64,000 nt of DNA from Paractinoplanes aksuensis (lineage in GTDB: Bacteria; Actinomycetota; Actinomycetes; Mycobacteriales; Micromonosporaceae). Below, in pieces: positions 8,048 to 16,849 of this stretch; the stretch's first letter is position 1; the number at the start of each line of letters is the position of its first letter. The notes beneath the pieces were generated by a model. It was not told the origin of the DNA. It worked only from the letters and a program-made list of their open reading frames with translations, and ran no database searches. The position numbers and the translations under genes were made by a program. The stretch lies in contig NZ_JAMYJR010000007.1 in assembly GCF_024137025.1 (NCBI RefSeq), positions 1 to 64,000 of the forward strand, written 5' to 3'.

Positions 8048-9622
8048 TCAGGAAAGGCGCATCCAAACGGCGGTGTCCGGGGGGAGGCGGTCACCGTCGA
8101 GAGGGCCACTGGCGAGCAGAACGGTCCGGTGCGGCGGGAGGGCGATGGGGGCGCCCGACATGTTGAGAACACAGGCGAAGTCGTGGCCGCGGCAGAACGC
8201 GAGCACCGACGACCCGAGGTCGAGCCACGAGAACTCCGGCCCCAGCGAGGCATGGCGCAGCTTGATGGCCGAACGGTAGAGCTCGAGCATCGAGTTCGGG
8301 TCGCCGGTCTGGGCCTGGGCCGTGCGGTCCTTCCACTCGGCCGGCTGGGGCAGCCAGGGCGTGGCGGTGGTGAAGCCGAACGGCGCCTCGTCGCCGGTCC
8401 ACGGCAGCGGCACCCGGCAGCCGTCCCGGCTGTGCCCGCGGCGGCCCCACATCGGATCCTGGAACTGCTCGGGCGGGATGTTCTCGTTCTCCCAGAGCCC
8501 GAGCTCCTCACCCTGGTAGATGTAGGCAGCGCCGGGCAGCGACAGCGAGAGCAGCGCCGCCGCACGGGCCCGGCGGGTGCCCAGCTCGAGGTCGACCGGG
8601 GTGCCGTCGAGGTTGTTCTCGAAGCTGAACGTGGTGTTCTCGCGGCCATAACGGGTGACGTGCCGGGTGACGTCGTGGTTGGACAGCACCCAGGTGGCCG
8701 GGGCGCCGATCGCCTTGTGGGCGAGCAGGGTGCGGTCGACGCTCTCGCGCATCAGCTCCGGGTCCCAGGCGCAGCCGAGCAGGTCGAAGTTGAAGGCCGC
8801 GTGCAGCTCGTCGGGCCGCAGGTAGTTGGCGAAGCGCTCGATGTCGGGCATCCACACCTCGCCGATGAGGGCGCGGTCCCCACCGTACGAGTCGGAAACG
8901 CGCCGCCACGCCCGGTAGACCTCGTGCACACCGTCGAGGTCGTGGAACGGATGCGGAGTGTCCTCCAGCACCTCGGGCAGTTCGGGGTCCTTGAGCAGCA
9001 GCGCGGCCGAGTCGATCCGGATGCCGTCGACCCCGCGGTCGAACCAGAAGCGCAGAATGCTCTCGAACTCGGCCCGCACGTCCGGGTGGTCCCAGTTCAG
9101 GTCCGGCTGCTCGGGCGTGAACAAATGCAAATACCAAGAGCCGTCCGGCGTACGGGTCCAGGTGGTGCCGCCGAACTCCCCTCGCCAGTCCGTCGGCATC
9201 TCGTCGCCGTTCTCACCTCGCCCCGGGCGGAACCAGAAGTAGTCGCGCTCCTTCGCTTCTTTACTTTTGAGAGCGGCTTTGAACCACGGGTGCTCGCTGG
9301 AGATGTGGTTGGGCACGATGTCGACGATCATGCGGATGCCGGCCGCGTGCGCCTCCTCGATCAGCGCCTCGGCCTCGGCCAGCGACCCGAACACGGGGTC
9401 GATGTCGCGGAAGTCGGCCACGTCGTAGCCGGCGTCGGCCATCGGCGACGGGTACCACGGGCTCATCCAGATCGCGTCGACGCCGAGGTCACGCAGATGT
9501 CCCAGCCGGGCCCGGATGCCCGCGATGTCGCCCACGCCGTCGCCGTTCGCGTCGGCGTAGCTGCGCGGATAGACCTGGTAGATCACCGCGTCGCGCCACC
9601 ACTGGGAGTCTTTGTCAGACAC
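8048..9622 (-). CDS. GH13 alpha-glucosidase (oligoglucosidase type)
   Basis: A 524-aa cytoplasmic alpha-glucosidase of the oligo-1,6-glucosidase/trehalulose-type GH13 branch. Region I is DIVPNH (101-106), the nucleophile D204 is in GIRID, the acid/base E255 is in GEVW, and the transition-state Asp D317 is in SNHD. There is no signal peptide, so it acts on imported oligosaccharides. Placed after the sugar ABC genes and before two alpha-1,3-glucanases, it probably hydrolyses nigero-oligosaccharides to glucose. That substrate is inferred from context; maltose or isomaltose remain possible. The start is GTG. Confidence 0.88.
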   Translation of the reverse strand: MSDKDSQWWRDAVIYQVYPRSYADANGDGVGDIAGIRARLGHLRDLGVDAIWMSPWYPSPMADAGYDVADFRDIDPVFGSLAEAEALIEEAHAAGIRMIVDIVPNHISSEHPWFKAALKSKEAKERDYFWFRPGRGENGDEMPTDWRGEFGGTTWTRTPDGSWYLHLFTPEQPDLNWDHPDVRAEFESILRFWFDRGVDGIRIDSAALLLKDPELPEVLEDTPHPFHDLDGVHEVYRAWRRVSDSYGGDRALIGEVWMPDIERFANYLRPDELHAAFNFDLLGCAWDPELMRESVDRTLLAHKAIGAPATWVLSNHDVTRHVTRYGRENTTFSFENNLDGTPVDLELGTRRARAAALLSLSLPGAAYIYQGEELGLWENENIPPEQFQDPMWGRRGHSRDGCRVPLPWTGDEAPFGFTTATPWLPQPAEWKDRTAQAQTGDPNSMLELYRSAIKLRHASLGPEFSWLDLGSSVLAFCRGHDFACVLNMSGAPIALPPHRTVLLASGPLDGDRLPPDTAVWMRLS

Positions 9623-9690
9623 TGGAAACCCGCTTTCTGTGCACAGTGGGTTCGACGACCTGTCGCAGGCCGCCCGATTTGTGTATTAAG

Positions 9691-10563
9691 TCAGCCCTTG
9701 AGGCTGCCGGTCGTGAGGCCGGACATGATGTTGCGCTGGAAGAGCAGGAAGATGATCACCGTGGGGACGGCGGCGATGACACTGGCCGCGATGACGACGT
9801 TCTGCGGCGTGCCCCCGCTGAAGGCGTAGATGCCGACGCTGAGCGTGCGCGTCTCCGGTGACGGCATCACCAGCTTCGGCCACAGGAAGTCCTTCCAGAC
9901 CGCGGTCACCGCGAAGATCGAGACCACGCCGAGGATCGGCCGCGACATCGGCAGGATGATCGACCACAGCGTGCGCAGCGGCGACGCGCCGTCCACCTGG
10001 GCCGCCGCGATCAGGTCCTCCGGGATCGAGTCGAAGAACCGCTTGAGCAGGAAGATGTTGAACGCGTTGGCGATCAGCGGCAGCCAGATGGCCCACGGCG
10101 AGTCGAGCAGATTCACGTGGATGATCGGCAGGTCGATGGCCGTCACGTACTGCGGCACGATCAGCACCATGGCCGGGATCATCAGCGTGGCCAGCATCAA
10201 CCCCAGAATTACGTTGCCGAAGGCCGGGCGGAGCTTCGACAGGGCGTACGCCGCCGCGGTGTCGAAGACGAGCTGGAAGAAGACCGCGCCGGCCGCGTAA
10301 TAGAACGTGTTGAACATCAGCTTGGCCAGGTCGAGGTTGTTCCAGGCGTCGACGTAGTTCTGCGTCTGCGGGTCCTGGGGCCACAGCGTCGGCGGGGTCT
10401 GCGCGATCTCTTGCCCCGACTTGAGCGCGCCCGTGACCATCCAGTAGAGCGGCCCCAGGAAGACGAGCGTGAAGCCGGCGACCACGACTGCGAGCAGCGT
10501 CCAGTAGAGGTACTTGCCGCGTCCGCGCCGCAACTGGGCTTGCGAGATGAGGGTTCGGGACAT
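9691..10563 (-). CDS. Carbohydrate ABC transporter permease, MalG type
   Basis: A 290-aa inner-membrane permease with about six transmembrane helices. It carries the cytoplasmic EAA loop around 'DLIAAAQVDGASPLRTLWSI', the contact with the ATPase, typical of MalG/CUT1 proteins. It partners the MalF-like permease 4 nt upstream and the lipoprotein binding protein. No ATPase gene is present, so a shared MsiK-like ATPase encoded elsewhere is expected, as is usual in actinomycetes. Confidence 0.9.
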   Translation of the reverse strand: MSRTLISQAQLRRGRGKYLYWTLLAVVVAGFTLVFLGPLYWMVTGALKSGQEIAQTPPTLWPQDPQTQNYVDAWNNLDLAKLMFNTFYYAAGAVFFQLVFDTAAAYALSKLRPAFGNVILGLMLATLMIPAMVLIVPQYVTAIDLPIIHVNLLDSPWAIWLPLIANAFNIFLLKRFFDSIPEDLIAAAQVDGASPLRTLWSIILPMSRPILGVVSIFAVTAVWKDFLWPKLVMPSPETRTLSVGIYAFSGGTPQNVVIAASVIAAVPTVIIFLLFQRNIMSGLTTGSLKG

Positions 10564-10567
10564 CGTC

Positions 10568-11503
10568 TCAGTCCTGTTTCGTCGTCAGTCGCACGTACAC
10601 GGCGGAGAAGGCGGCCAGGACGATCAACATGATCACGCCGAGCGCGGCCGCGCCGTTGAGATCGTTCTGGAAGAAGCCGTGCTGATAGATCAGGTAGGCC
10701 ACCGAGGTCGCCGAGTCCTGGGTGCCGGCCCCGTTGGCCAGGATCAGCGGCTCGATGAAGAGCTGCATGGTGGCGACGATCTGCAACATGGCCAGCAACG
10801 CGAGGATCAGGCGGGTCTGCGGGATCGTGACGCTCCAGATGCGGCGCCAGATGCCCGCGCCGTCGAGTTCGGCCGCCTCGTACAGCTCGCCCGGGATGTT
10901 CTGCAGCGAGGCGAGGTAGATCAGCACCGCGCTGCCCATGTTCATCCAGGTCGAGGCGATCACCATGGCCGGGATCGTCATCGTCGGCGACTGCATCCAC
11001 TCCGAGGTCGGCAGGTGCAGGAACTTCAGGATCGCGTTGAACAGGCCGGCGTCGCTGGGGTCGTACGCGTAGTACTTGAAGAGAAAGAGCGCGGACGCCG
11101 GGGGCAGCATCACCGGCAGGTAGACCAGGATCCGCAGATAGCCCTTGGCGTGCCGGAACTCGTTGAGCAGGATCGCCACGAAGAACGGGAGCACGTAGCC
11201 GACGACCAGAGCCATGATCGTGAAGATGAACGTGTTCTTCCAGGCGACCCAGAAGCTGGGGTCGGCGATGATGCGGGTGTAGTTGTCCCAGCCGACCCAG
11301 GTCGTCTCGCCGCGCCGGGTGCGCTGGAAGCTCATCACGACGCCGCGGATCATCGGGTACCACATGAAGAGGGCGAAGCAGACGACCGCCCCGATCAGGA
11401 ACGCGTGGCCGGTGAGGTTGTCCCTCAGCTTGCGGCCGCGTTTGGAGACTGTGGGCGCGGGCGTGGGCTTCGTGGTGACGGCCGGCGCTGTCATGATCGC
11501 CAA
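10568..11503 (-). CDS. Carbohydrate ABC transporter permease, MalF type
   Basis: A 311-aa membrane protein with an N-terminal cytoplasmic Pro/Lys-rich stretch and about six transmembrane helices. The EAA loop (ELYEAAELDGAG) is typical of CUT1 MalF-type permeases. The start is either TTG 11503, placed 6 nt after an AGGAG site, or ATG 11494; the ribosome spacing favours TTG. It forms the transport channel with the following MalG-type gene for oligosaccharide import. Confidence 0.9.
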   Translation of the reverse strand: MAIMTAPAVTTKPTPAPTVSKRGRKLRDNLTGHAFLIGAVVCFALFMWYPMIRGVVMSFQRTRRGETTWVGWDNYTRIIADPSFWVAWKNTFIFTIMALVVGYVLPFFVAILLNEFRHAKGYLRILVYLPVMLPPASALFLFKYYAYDPSDAGLFNAILKFLHLPTSEWMQSPTMTIPAMVIASTWMNMGSAVLIYLASLQNIPGELYEAAELDGAGIWRRIWSVTIPQTRLILALLAMLQIVATMQLFIEPLILANGAGTQDSATSVAYLIYQHGFFQNDLNGAAALGVIMLIVLAAFSAVYVRLTTKQD

Positions 11504-11560
11504 CTTTGGCTCCTGTGTTGATGGCGCGGGAGCCGCTTTCCGGCTCCCGCGCGCTCTCGA

Positions 11561-12946
11561 TTAGCTGCCGGCGGCCTGGAGCTGGTTGACCTTGGTCTCG
11601 GCCGTCTTGAGCAGGGAGTCGATGTTGGCGTTGGGGTTGGTCAGCACACCCGACATCGCCGAGTCGAGGACCGCGTAGATGGCCTGGGCGTTGCGGGGCT
11701 CGCCCACGATCGGCACCGGGTTGTCCTCGAACACCTTGAAGTTGGCGGTGTCGACGTTGGCGTTGGCCTTGCGCAGCTCGAGCTCCTGCTTCTGCGCGTC
11801 GCTGCCGTTGGTGAACAGCAGCGGCTGGGGCAGGCCGACCGGGTAGTTCTGCGGCTTGGCCCGGGCGTAGTCGAGCTGGCCCTTGCCCGGCGTCAGCTTC
11901 TGGTAGGCGATCCACTTCAGACCGGCCTTGACCTGCTCGGGGGTGAGGTCCTTCTTGAAGAAGTAGCCCTCGCCGCCGCCCAGCGTGCCCTTGGCCGGAC
12001 CGTCCTGACCCGGCATCGGGCCCATCGCCCAGTCCTCGTACTTGCCCTGGAACTGGCTGACGATGGCCTGCGTGGCGTCGGGGGCGCCGATGAACATGCC
12101 CACCTTGCCCGCGCCGGCGTTGGTCAGCAGGTCGCCCCACTGCAGCAGCTGACGGGTGCCCATGCTGTTGTCGCCGTACCGCATGTCCTTGAGGTTCTGC
12201 AGCACCTGCTTGCCCGCGGCGTCGTTGAAGGCGGCCTTCTTGCCGTCCTCACCAAGGATCTTGCCGCCCTGCGAGTAGGTCATCGCGGTGAAGTGCCAGC
12301 CGCCGGTGTTGCCCGCGCTGTACTCCGAGTAGCCCGCGATGCCGCTGCCGGTCGCGGCGATCTTCTTGGCCGCTTCCCGCACCTCGGCCCAGGTCTTGGG
12401 CGGGTTCTCGGCGTCGAGGCCGGCCTTCTTGAACAGCGCCTTGTTGTAGACCAGGCCCATCGAGTAGTTCTTCACCGGGACGGCGTAGAGCTTGCCCTCC
12501 TCGGTGAAGACCTCCTTGAGCGCGGGGTCGACGCTGTCCCAGGTCGGGACGGTGTCCTTGGTCGCGTACTGGGTGATGTCCATGGCCTGGCCGCTGTCGA
12601 GCACCTGCTGCAGGTCGGTCATGTAGCCGTAGAAGACGTCGGTCATCGTGCCGCCGGCCAGGCGGGCCGTGAAGTCCGGCGGGTTGTTGCACTGCTCGCC
12701 GACGCTGACGCTCTTGATCGTGATGTCGGGGTTCTGCTTCTGGAACTCGGCGACGTCGGCGTTCCAGTTGGCCAGCAGCTCTTTCTGCGCGCCGACCGGC
12801 TGGCAGTCGACCGTGATGGTGACCTTGCCGGCGGCGTCTGTCCCGCCGTTGTCGTCGCTGCTCTTCGTGGAGCACGCCGTGAGGCTGAGCCCCAGGCCGG
12901 CCACGAGCGCGAGCGCCGCTGCCTTCCGGTACTGCGGTACGGACAT
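11561..12946 (-). CDS. Sugar-binding lipoprotein of ABC transporter
   Basis: A 461-aa extracellular solute-binding protein family 1. A lipoprotein signal ends in LTAC with the lipidated Cys at residue 25. The mature part has the extended binding-protein fold with many Trp and aromatic residues. It captures oligosaccharides, probably alpha-1,3-glucan fragments, for the two permeases downstream. ATG 12946 was chosen over an upstream frame because it begins the signal peptide and follows GAAGGGA. It is the first gene of the operon after the LacI gene and its terminator. Confidence 0.9.
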   Translation of the reverse strand: MSVPQYRKAAALALVAGLGLSLTACSTKSSDDNGGTDAAGKVTITVDCQPVGAQKELLANWNADVAEFQKQNPDITIKSVSVGEQCNNPPDFTARLAGGTMTDVFYGYMTDLQQVLDSGQAMDITQYATKDTVPTWDSVDPALKEVFTEEGKLYAVPVKNYSMGLVYNKALFKKAGLDAENPPKTWAEVREAAKKIAATGSGIAGYSEYSAGNTGGWHFTAMTYSQGGKILGEDGKKAAFNDAAGKQVLQNLKDMRYGDNSMGTRQLLQWGDLLTNAGAGKVGMFIGAPDATQAIVSQFQGKYEDWAMGPMPGQDGPAKGTLGGGEGYFFKKDLTPEQVKAGLKWIAYQKLTPGKGQLDYARAKPQNYPVGLPQPLLFTNGSDAQKQELELRKANANVDTANFKVFEDNPVPIVGEPRNAQAIYAVLDSAMSGVLTNPNANIDSLLKTAETKVNQLQAAGS

Positions 12947-13033
12947 CTGTCCATCCCTTCGGGAACGGGTATCCATGGCCATCGCTGATAGGCGTGATCT
13001 TGTGACTTGGGTCTCGCATGTTTCGTGGACGTG

Positions 13034-13063
13034 ACGATACAAAGTCCAACGGCATCACCGCAA
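13034..13063 (-). promoter_or_regulatory. Candidate promoter of the sugar transport operon
   Basis: On the minus strand TTGCGG (complement of 13058-13063) and TATCGT (complement of 13034-13039) are separated by 18 bp, about 90 bp before the binding-protein start. The -35 overlaps a CTTGCGG sequence that resembles the CTTGCAG half-sites upstream of the LacI gene. The assignment is by eye only. Confidence 0.35.
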
Positions 13064-13119
13064 GAAGCCGACTGTAGAAAGAAAAAACGCGACCGCTTGA
13101 CGATTGGGCCCGCACGACG

Positions 13120-13145
13120 AAGGGCGGGCCAGTTGGCCCGCCCTT
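13120..13145 (-). terminator. Hairpin terminator after the LacI gene
   Basis: A perfect 12-bp inverted repeat with a 2-nt loop (13120-13131 with 13134-13145), 18 nt past the stop codon of the LacI-family gene. It separates the regulator transcript from the transport operon transcribed in the same direction. Confidence 0.8.
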
Positions 13146-13163
13146 CAGGAAGAAACTTGCTGG

Positions 13164-14150
13164 TCAGTAGCGCTTACGCGCGGGCGCGGTCGAACCGCGC
13201 ACCACCAACTCCGGCTCGAAAAGAAGCTCGTCGGGCTCGACGCCGCTGCCCTCGATCTGGTTGACGAGCAGGTCGACGGCCGACTGGCCCATCAGCTCGA
13301 TGGGCTGCCGCACGGTCGTCAGCGGCGGATCGGTGCAGGTCATGAGGGCCGAATCGTCGAAGCCGACGACCGAGACGTCACCCGGCACGTCGAGGCCGAG
13401 CCGGCGCGCGGCCCGGATCGACCCCAGCGCGAGCACGTCGGACGCGCAGATCATGCCGGTGACGCCGCGGTCGATCAGTTTGGCCGCGGCCAGGCGGGCG
13501 CTCTCCATCGAGAAGTTGGTCCGCTCGACCTGGATCTCCTTGCCCTCCAAGGCGGCCAGCTTGCGGCGCGAAGGCACGTGATCCTCCGGGCCCATGACCA
13601 TGCCGATGCGTTCGTGCCCCAGCGACCGCAGATGCCCGTACGCCTGCTCGACCGCCACCGCGTCGTCCGTGGAGATGTGCGGGAAGCCCAGGTCGGAGAC
13701 GCCGGCGTTGACCATGACGACCGGCATGCGGCGGTCGGTCAGCGCCCGGTAGTGCCCGTGCTCGGCGTCGGCCAGCGCATAAGAACCACCGGCGAAGACG
13801 ACCCCGGAGACCTGATGGTCGAGCAGCATCTCGATGTAGTCGCGCTCGGGGACACCGCCTATGGTGCGGGCGGCCAGCAGCGGTGTGAAGCCGCGCTGGG
13901 CCAGCGAGGCCGTGACCACCTCGGCCAGCGCCGGGAAGATCGGATTCTGCAGCTCGGGCAGGACGAGACCGACCAGGCGGCCGCGCTCACCGCGCAGCTT
14001 GGTCGGGCGCTCGTAGCCCAGGACGTCGAGCGCGGTCAGGACGGACGCGCGGGTCGCCTCGCTCACGCCGTTGCGACCGTTGAGCACCCGGCTGACGGTC
14101 GCCTCGCTGACGCCCGCCTTCTTGGCCACCTCGGCCAGACGTTTGGTCAT
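13164..14150 (-). CDS. LacI-family transcriptional regulator
   Basis: A 328-aa repressor with an N-terminal LacI helix-turn-helix (~residues 3-26, VAKKAGVSEATVSRVLNG), a hinge, and a periplasmic-binding-protein-like sugar-sensing domain to the C terminus. It lies directly upstream of the alpha-glucan transport operon, so it most likely represses that operon and itself until an oligosaccharide binds. The start is leaderless in character: TAGTAT (complement of 14157-14162) is 6 nt before the ATG. CTTGCAG-like sites lie just upstream, similar to MalR sites in Streptomyces. Confidence 0.93.
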   Translation of the reverse strand: MTKRLAEVAKKAGVSEATVSRVLNGRNGVSEATRASVLTALDVLGYERPTKLRGERGRLVGLVLPELQNPIFPALAEVVTASLAQRGFTPLLAARTIGGVPERDYIEMLLDHQVSGVVFAGGSYALADAEHGHYRALTDRRMPVVMVNAGVSDLGFPHISTDDAVAVEQAYGHLRSLGHERIGMVMGPEDHVPSRRKLAALEGKEIQVERTNFSMESARLAAAKLIDRGVTGMICASDVLALGSIRAARRLGLDVPGDVSVVGFDDSALMTCTDPPLTTVRQPIELMGQSAVDLLVNQIEGSGVEPDELLFEPELVVRGSTAPARKRY

Positions 14151-14168
14151 TCGGCAATACTAGGGCAG

Positions 14169-14230
14169 ATTGCTGCAATTTTCGAACTAGGTCTTGCAGC
14201 GCAGCCGCGCACTTGCTTCGACCTTGCAAG
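14169..14230. promoter_or_regulatory. CTTGCAG-type operator cluster upstream of LacI gene
   Basis: A palindrome ATTGC-T-GCAAT lies at 14169-14179, CTTGCAG at 14193-14199, CTTGC at 14212-14216 and the self-complementary CTTGCAAG at 14223-14230. CTTGCAG repeats are the described recognition element of the Streptomyces maltose regulator MalR. The first site overlaps the promoter of the LacI gene, consistent with autoregulation. Confidence 0.55.
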
Positions 14231-14463
14231 AGCCAGCGGAGCGGTCCGACCGGACTACGGCCCGAAGTCGCACGCTGTCGCCGGCCACCCCCGATGAAAC
14301 GATTAAGTCGTCGCTCACCGCAATGACGCACCGGACATCGACTTGCGCCACGGTTCCATAACGCCGTCCGCCGAAATCCGACGCCGCTCGCCCTCCGCCC
14401 TCCGCCCTCCTTCGCTGGAAACTCGGCAGACGGGAACTTCGCCCGACGGGGAACGATGGCGCG

Positions 14464-14880
14464 ATGGCATTGGTGGAGGAGGCTGCCCGGGGCGGCGGGC
14501 CAGCGCTCGACGCGCTGTAGGAGTCACTGGCGTTCGGCCGGACCGAACTGGCCGTACTGATCGACCGCCCTCGGCTCACGGTCCGGCTCGACCAGGATCG
14601 CCGGCGCCGGCCGCCCGCTCCGGCCGAGCGCGACTTCTGGTTCGACCGGTTGCCGGCGGCGGGCCGCCCCGAGCCGGACCCGATGCCCCCGGTCGTGGCC
14701 GCGCGGCGGCCGATCGCGCGGCGACTCGCCTACACCGTCGGCGCCGAGCAAGGCCGATGGAACCAGGCTGACCTGCTGCAGTTCGCCCGGCGCGACCCCG
14801 ACTCGGTGATCCGGCTGCGCGCGGCCGAACGGATCGGGCCCGAGGTGGCCGACCGTGTGCGTGCGATGCGGGTCGGCTGA
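14464..14880 (+). pseudogene. Small protein gene interrupted by an in-frame TAG
   Basis: From ATG 14464, preceded by a GGGGAA site, the frame reads MALVEEAARGGGPALDAL and then TAG at 14518. It continues open with coding-like codon use to a stop at 14880, ending in a region of charged helical repeats (RRDPDSVIRLRAAERIG) reminiscent of variant Leu-rich/HEAT repeats. The intact product would be about 138 aa. After the TAG the first possible restart is TTG 14650. Either the gene is decayed or the base is wrong. The function is unknown. Confidence 0.5.
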
Positions 14881-14892
14881 GAGGATGAGCCC

Positions 14893-15297
14893 ATGGCGTC
14901 GACGAAGCTTTGTCCCTGTGGCCGCGGGCTGCCCTACGCCGAGTGCTGCGAGCCGGCCCACCTGGGTCAACCCCCGGCCACGGCCGAGGCGCTGATGCGA
15001 TCGCGCTACACGGCCTTCGCCCTCGACGACGACGCGTACGTGCTGAAGTCGTGGCACCCGAAGACCCGGCCGGCCCGCATCGAGCCCGACTCGAAACTGC
15101 GCTGGACGGGTCTCGACATCATCGGGACCAGCGGTGGCGGCCTGTTCGACGCCGAGGGCATCGTCGAGTTCCGCGCCCACTACAAAGATCACGGCAAGCC
15201 CGGCGACATGGTCGAGCGCAGTCGTTTCGTCCGGTCCGACGGACAATGGGCGTACTGGGGCCCGATCCTGGCCGACGGCTCGCTGAGCAACGTCTGA
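14893..15297 (+). CDS. YchJ/UPF0225-family protein
   Basis: A 134-aa cytoplasmic protein of the YchJ (UPF0225) family. The N terminus holds a SEC-C-like zinc-binding motif with Cys residues in 'LCPCGRG...YAECCEP', followed by MRSRYTAFALDD, the hallmark of the family. The fold is NTF2-like and the function is not established. GAGGA lies ~7 nt before the ATG and the gene is 12 nt after the broken ORF. Confidence 0.88.
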   Translation: MASTKLCPCGRGLPYAECCEPAHLGQPPATAEALMRSRYTAFALDDDAYVLKSWHPKTRPARIEPDSKLRWTGLDIIGTSGGGLFDAEGIVEFRAHYKDHGKPGDMVERSRFVRSDGQWAYWGPILADGSLSNV

Positions 15298-15343
15298 CCA
15301 GGTGTGCTTCCCTTCAAGGGATGATCCGAGGAGGGATTTCGGC

Positions 15344-16198
15344 GTGGAGGAGAACCAACGGCCGATCGAGGACTCCGTGGTCCGCGATTTCAGGGTCAAC
15401 CTGTCGTACGGCGCCTACCTGCACCTGGACGAGCTGCTGAACGCGCAACACCCGGTCAGCGTGCCCGAGCATCACGACGAGCTGCTGTTCATCCTGCAGC
15501 ACCAGACCTCCGAGCTGTGGCTCAAGCTGGTGCTGCACGAACTGCGCGAGGTCACCCGCCGCCTGGCCAAGGACGAGTTGCGCCCCGCGCTGAAGGGCCT
15601 GGCCCGGGTCAAGCACATCCAGCGCACGCTCACCGAACAGTGGTCGGTGCTGGCCACGCTGACCCCCAGCGAGTACGCCGAGTTCCGCAGCTTCCTCGGC
15701 ACGTCCTCAGGCTTCCAGTCGTATCAATATCGCGCCGTCGAATTCCTCCTGGGCAACAAAGACCGGCGCATGCTGTCGCTGTTCGAAGACGACCAGAGCG
15801 CTCTCGAAATGCTGACCGAAGCCCTGGAAGCCCCCAGCGTGTACGACGAGTTCCTGCGCTTCCTGCACCGCCACGGCCACGACGTGCCGGTCGAACTGTT
15901 GCAGCGCGACGTGACCTTGCCCTACCGCTACAACGACGACCTGGTCCCGGTGTTCGTCCGCATCTACAGCGACCCGGAGCAGTTCTGGGAGGCCTACGAG
16001 GCCTGCGAAGAACTGGTCGACATCGAGGAGAACTTCCAGCTGTGGCGGTTCCGCCACCTCAAAACGGTGGAACGCACCATCGGCTTCAAACGCGGCACCG
16101 GCGGTTCGAGCGGCGTCGCCTTCCTCAAGGCAGCGCTGGACCTCACGTTCTTCCCCGAGCTCTACGCCGTACGCACAGAAATCGGAACCCGCCACTGA
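15344..16198 (+). CDS. kynA: Tryptophan 2,3-dioxygenase
   Basis: A 284-aa haem enzyme that converts L-tryptophan to N-formylkynurenine, the first step of the kynurenine pathway. It carries the distal pocket motif FILQHQTSELW (His53, equivalent to the active-site His of characterised enzymes) and the proximal haem-ligand His238 in WRFRHLKTVER, followed by GFKRGTGGSSG. GTG 15344 is chosen because GAGGAGGG lies 7 nt upstream; a longer frame from 15302 would include that site. No other kynurenine genes are adjacent. Confidence 0.95.
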   Translation: MEENQRPIEDSVVRDFRVNLSYGAYLHLDELLNAQHPVSVPEHHDELLFILQHQTSELWLKLVLHELREVTRRLAKDELRPALKGLARVKHIQRTLTEQWSVLATLTPSEYAEFRSFLGTSSGFQSYQYRAVEFLLGNKDRRMLSLFEDDQSALEMLTEALEAPSVYDEFLRFLHRHGHDVPVELLQRDVTLPYRYNDDLVPVFVRIYSDPEQFWEAYEACEELVDIEENFQLWRFRHLKTVERTIGFKRGTGGSSGVAFLKAALDLTFFPELYAVRTEIGTRH

Positions 16199-16250
16199 CC
16201 GTCACCCTCAACAACACGGCGGCCGCGGCCCGGGCATCACGGCCCCGCCG

Positions 16251-16847
16251 TCACGGCGCGGCGGTCATCAGTGAGCGCAGGGCGGGGACGAGTTCGTCGA
16301 AATCCGACGGGCGCCCGGTGAAGAACTCGGCATAGAAAAACGCCCCGACCATACGCACGTAGAGAAAAGCGAGATGCGGCAAATCGGTACCCGGCGGCAA
16401 ATCGTCGGCCAGACCGGTCTCGCGGAAAATCTGAATCTGATTCGCAACAGCGCTCTCGTGCACCCCACCGGCCGGCGTGAACAATACTCGCGATGCCGCC
16501 TCGGGCTCTTGCCACAGAAAAGTCTCCAGCACCGGCGAGCGCAGCTGCTCCCCGAAATGCCGTGAAATCTCGACCACTCCGTCGAAACCCGCCGCCCGGC
16601 GAGCCGCCCGCGACTCGGCGAACATCACCTCGGTGAGCGCCCGCAGAACGTCGTCGAGCAGCGCATCCCTGCTACCCGCGACGCGATACAAGGTGGCCCG
16701 GCTGATCGCCATCCCGGCCGCCAGCGCCTCCATGTCTATTGTCGATCGCCCCAGGAATTGATCGACCCCGGCCCGCACGACCTGATCATGCGTGACCACC
16801 CGGCGGCTCGCCTTTTCCTCGCCCACTACCGCCGCCATGACTCGCAT
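16251..16847 (-). CDS. TetR-family transcriptional regulator
   Basis: A 198-aa regulator with a TetR-type N-terminal helix-turn-helix (~residues 20-65; MAISRATLYRVAGSRDALL). The C-terminal ligand domain is helical and resembles the QsdR group. The target is unknown: it converges on the dioxygenase gene and no divergent partner is obvious, so it may act on itself or elsewhere. The start is ATG 16847 or 16838; neither has a clear ribosome site. Confidence 0.85.
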   Translation of the reverse strand: MRVMAAVVGEEKASRRVVTHDQVVRAGVDQFLGRSTIDMEALAAGMAISRATLYRVAGSRDALLDDVLRALTEVMFAESRAARRAAGFDGVVEISRHFGEQLRSPVLETFLWQEPEAASRVLFTPAGGVHESAVANQIQIFRETGLADDLPPGTDLPHLAFLYVRMVGAFFYAEFFTGRPSDFDELVPALRSLMTAAP

Positions 16848-16849
16848 CC

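Noticed and set aside
6662..9829. 1055-codon plus-strand frame opposite the second GH87 and GH13 genes
   Set aside because: Shadow ORF of two well-supported minus-strand genes; composition only.
10317..12140. 607-codon minus-strand frame through the binding protein and permeases
   Set aside because: Alternative frame of three recognised ABC genes; Arg/Gln-rich with no motif.
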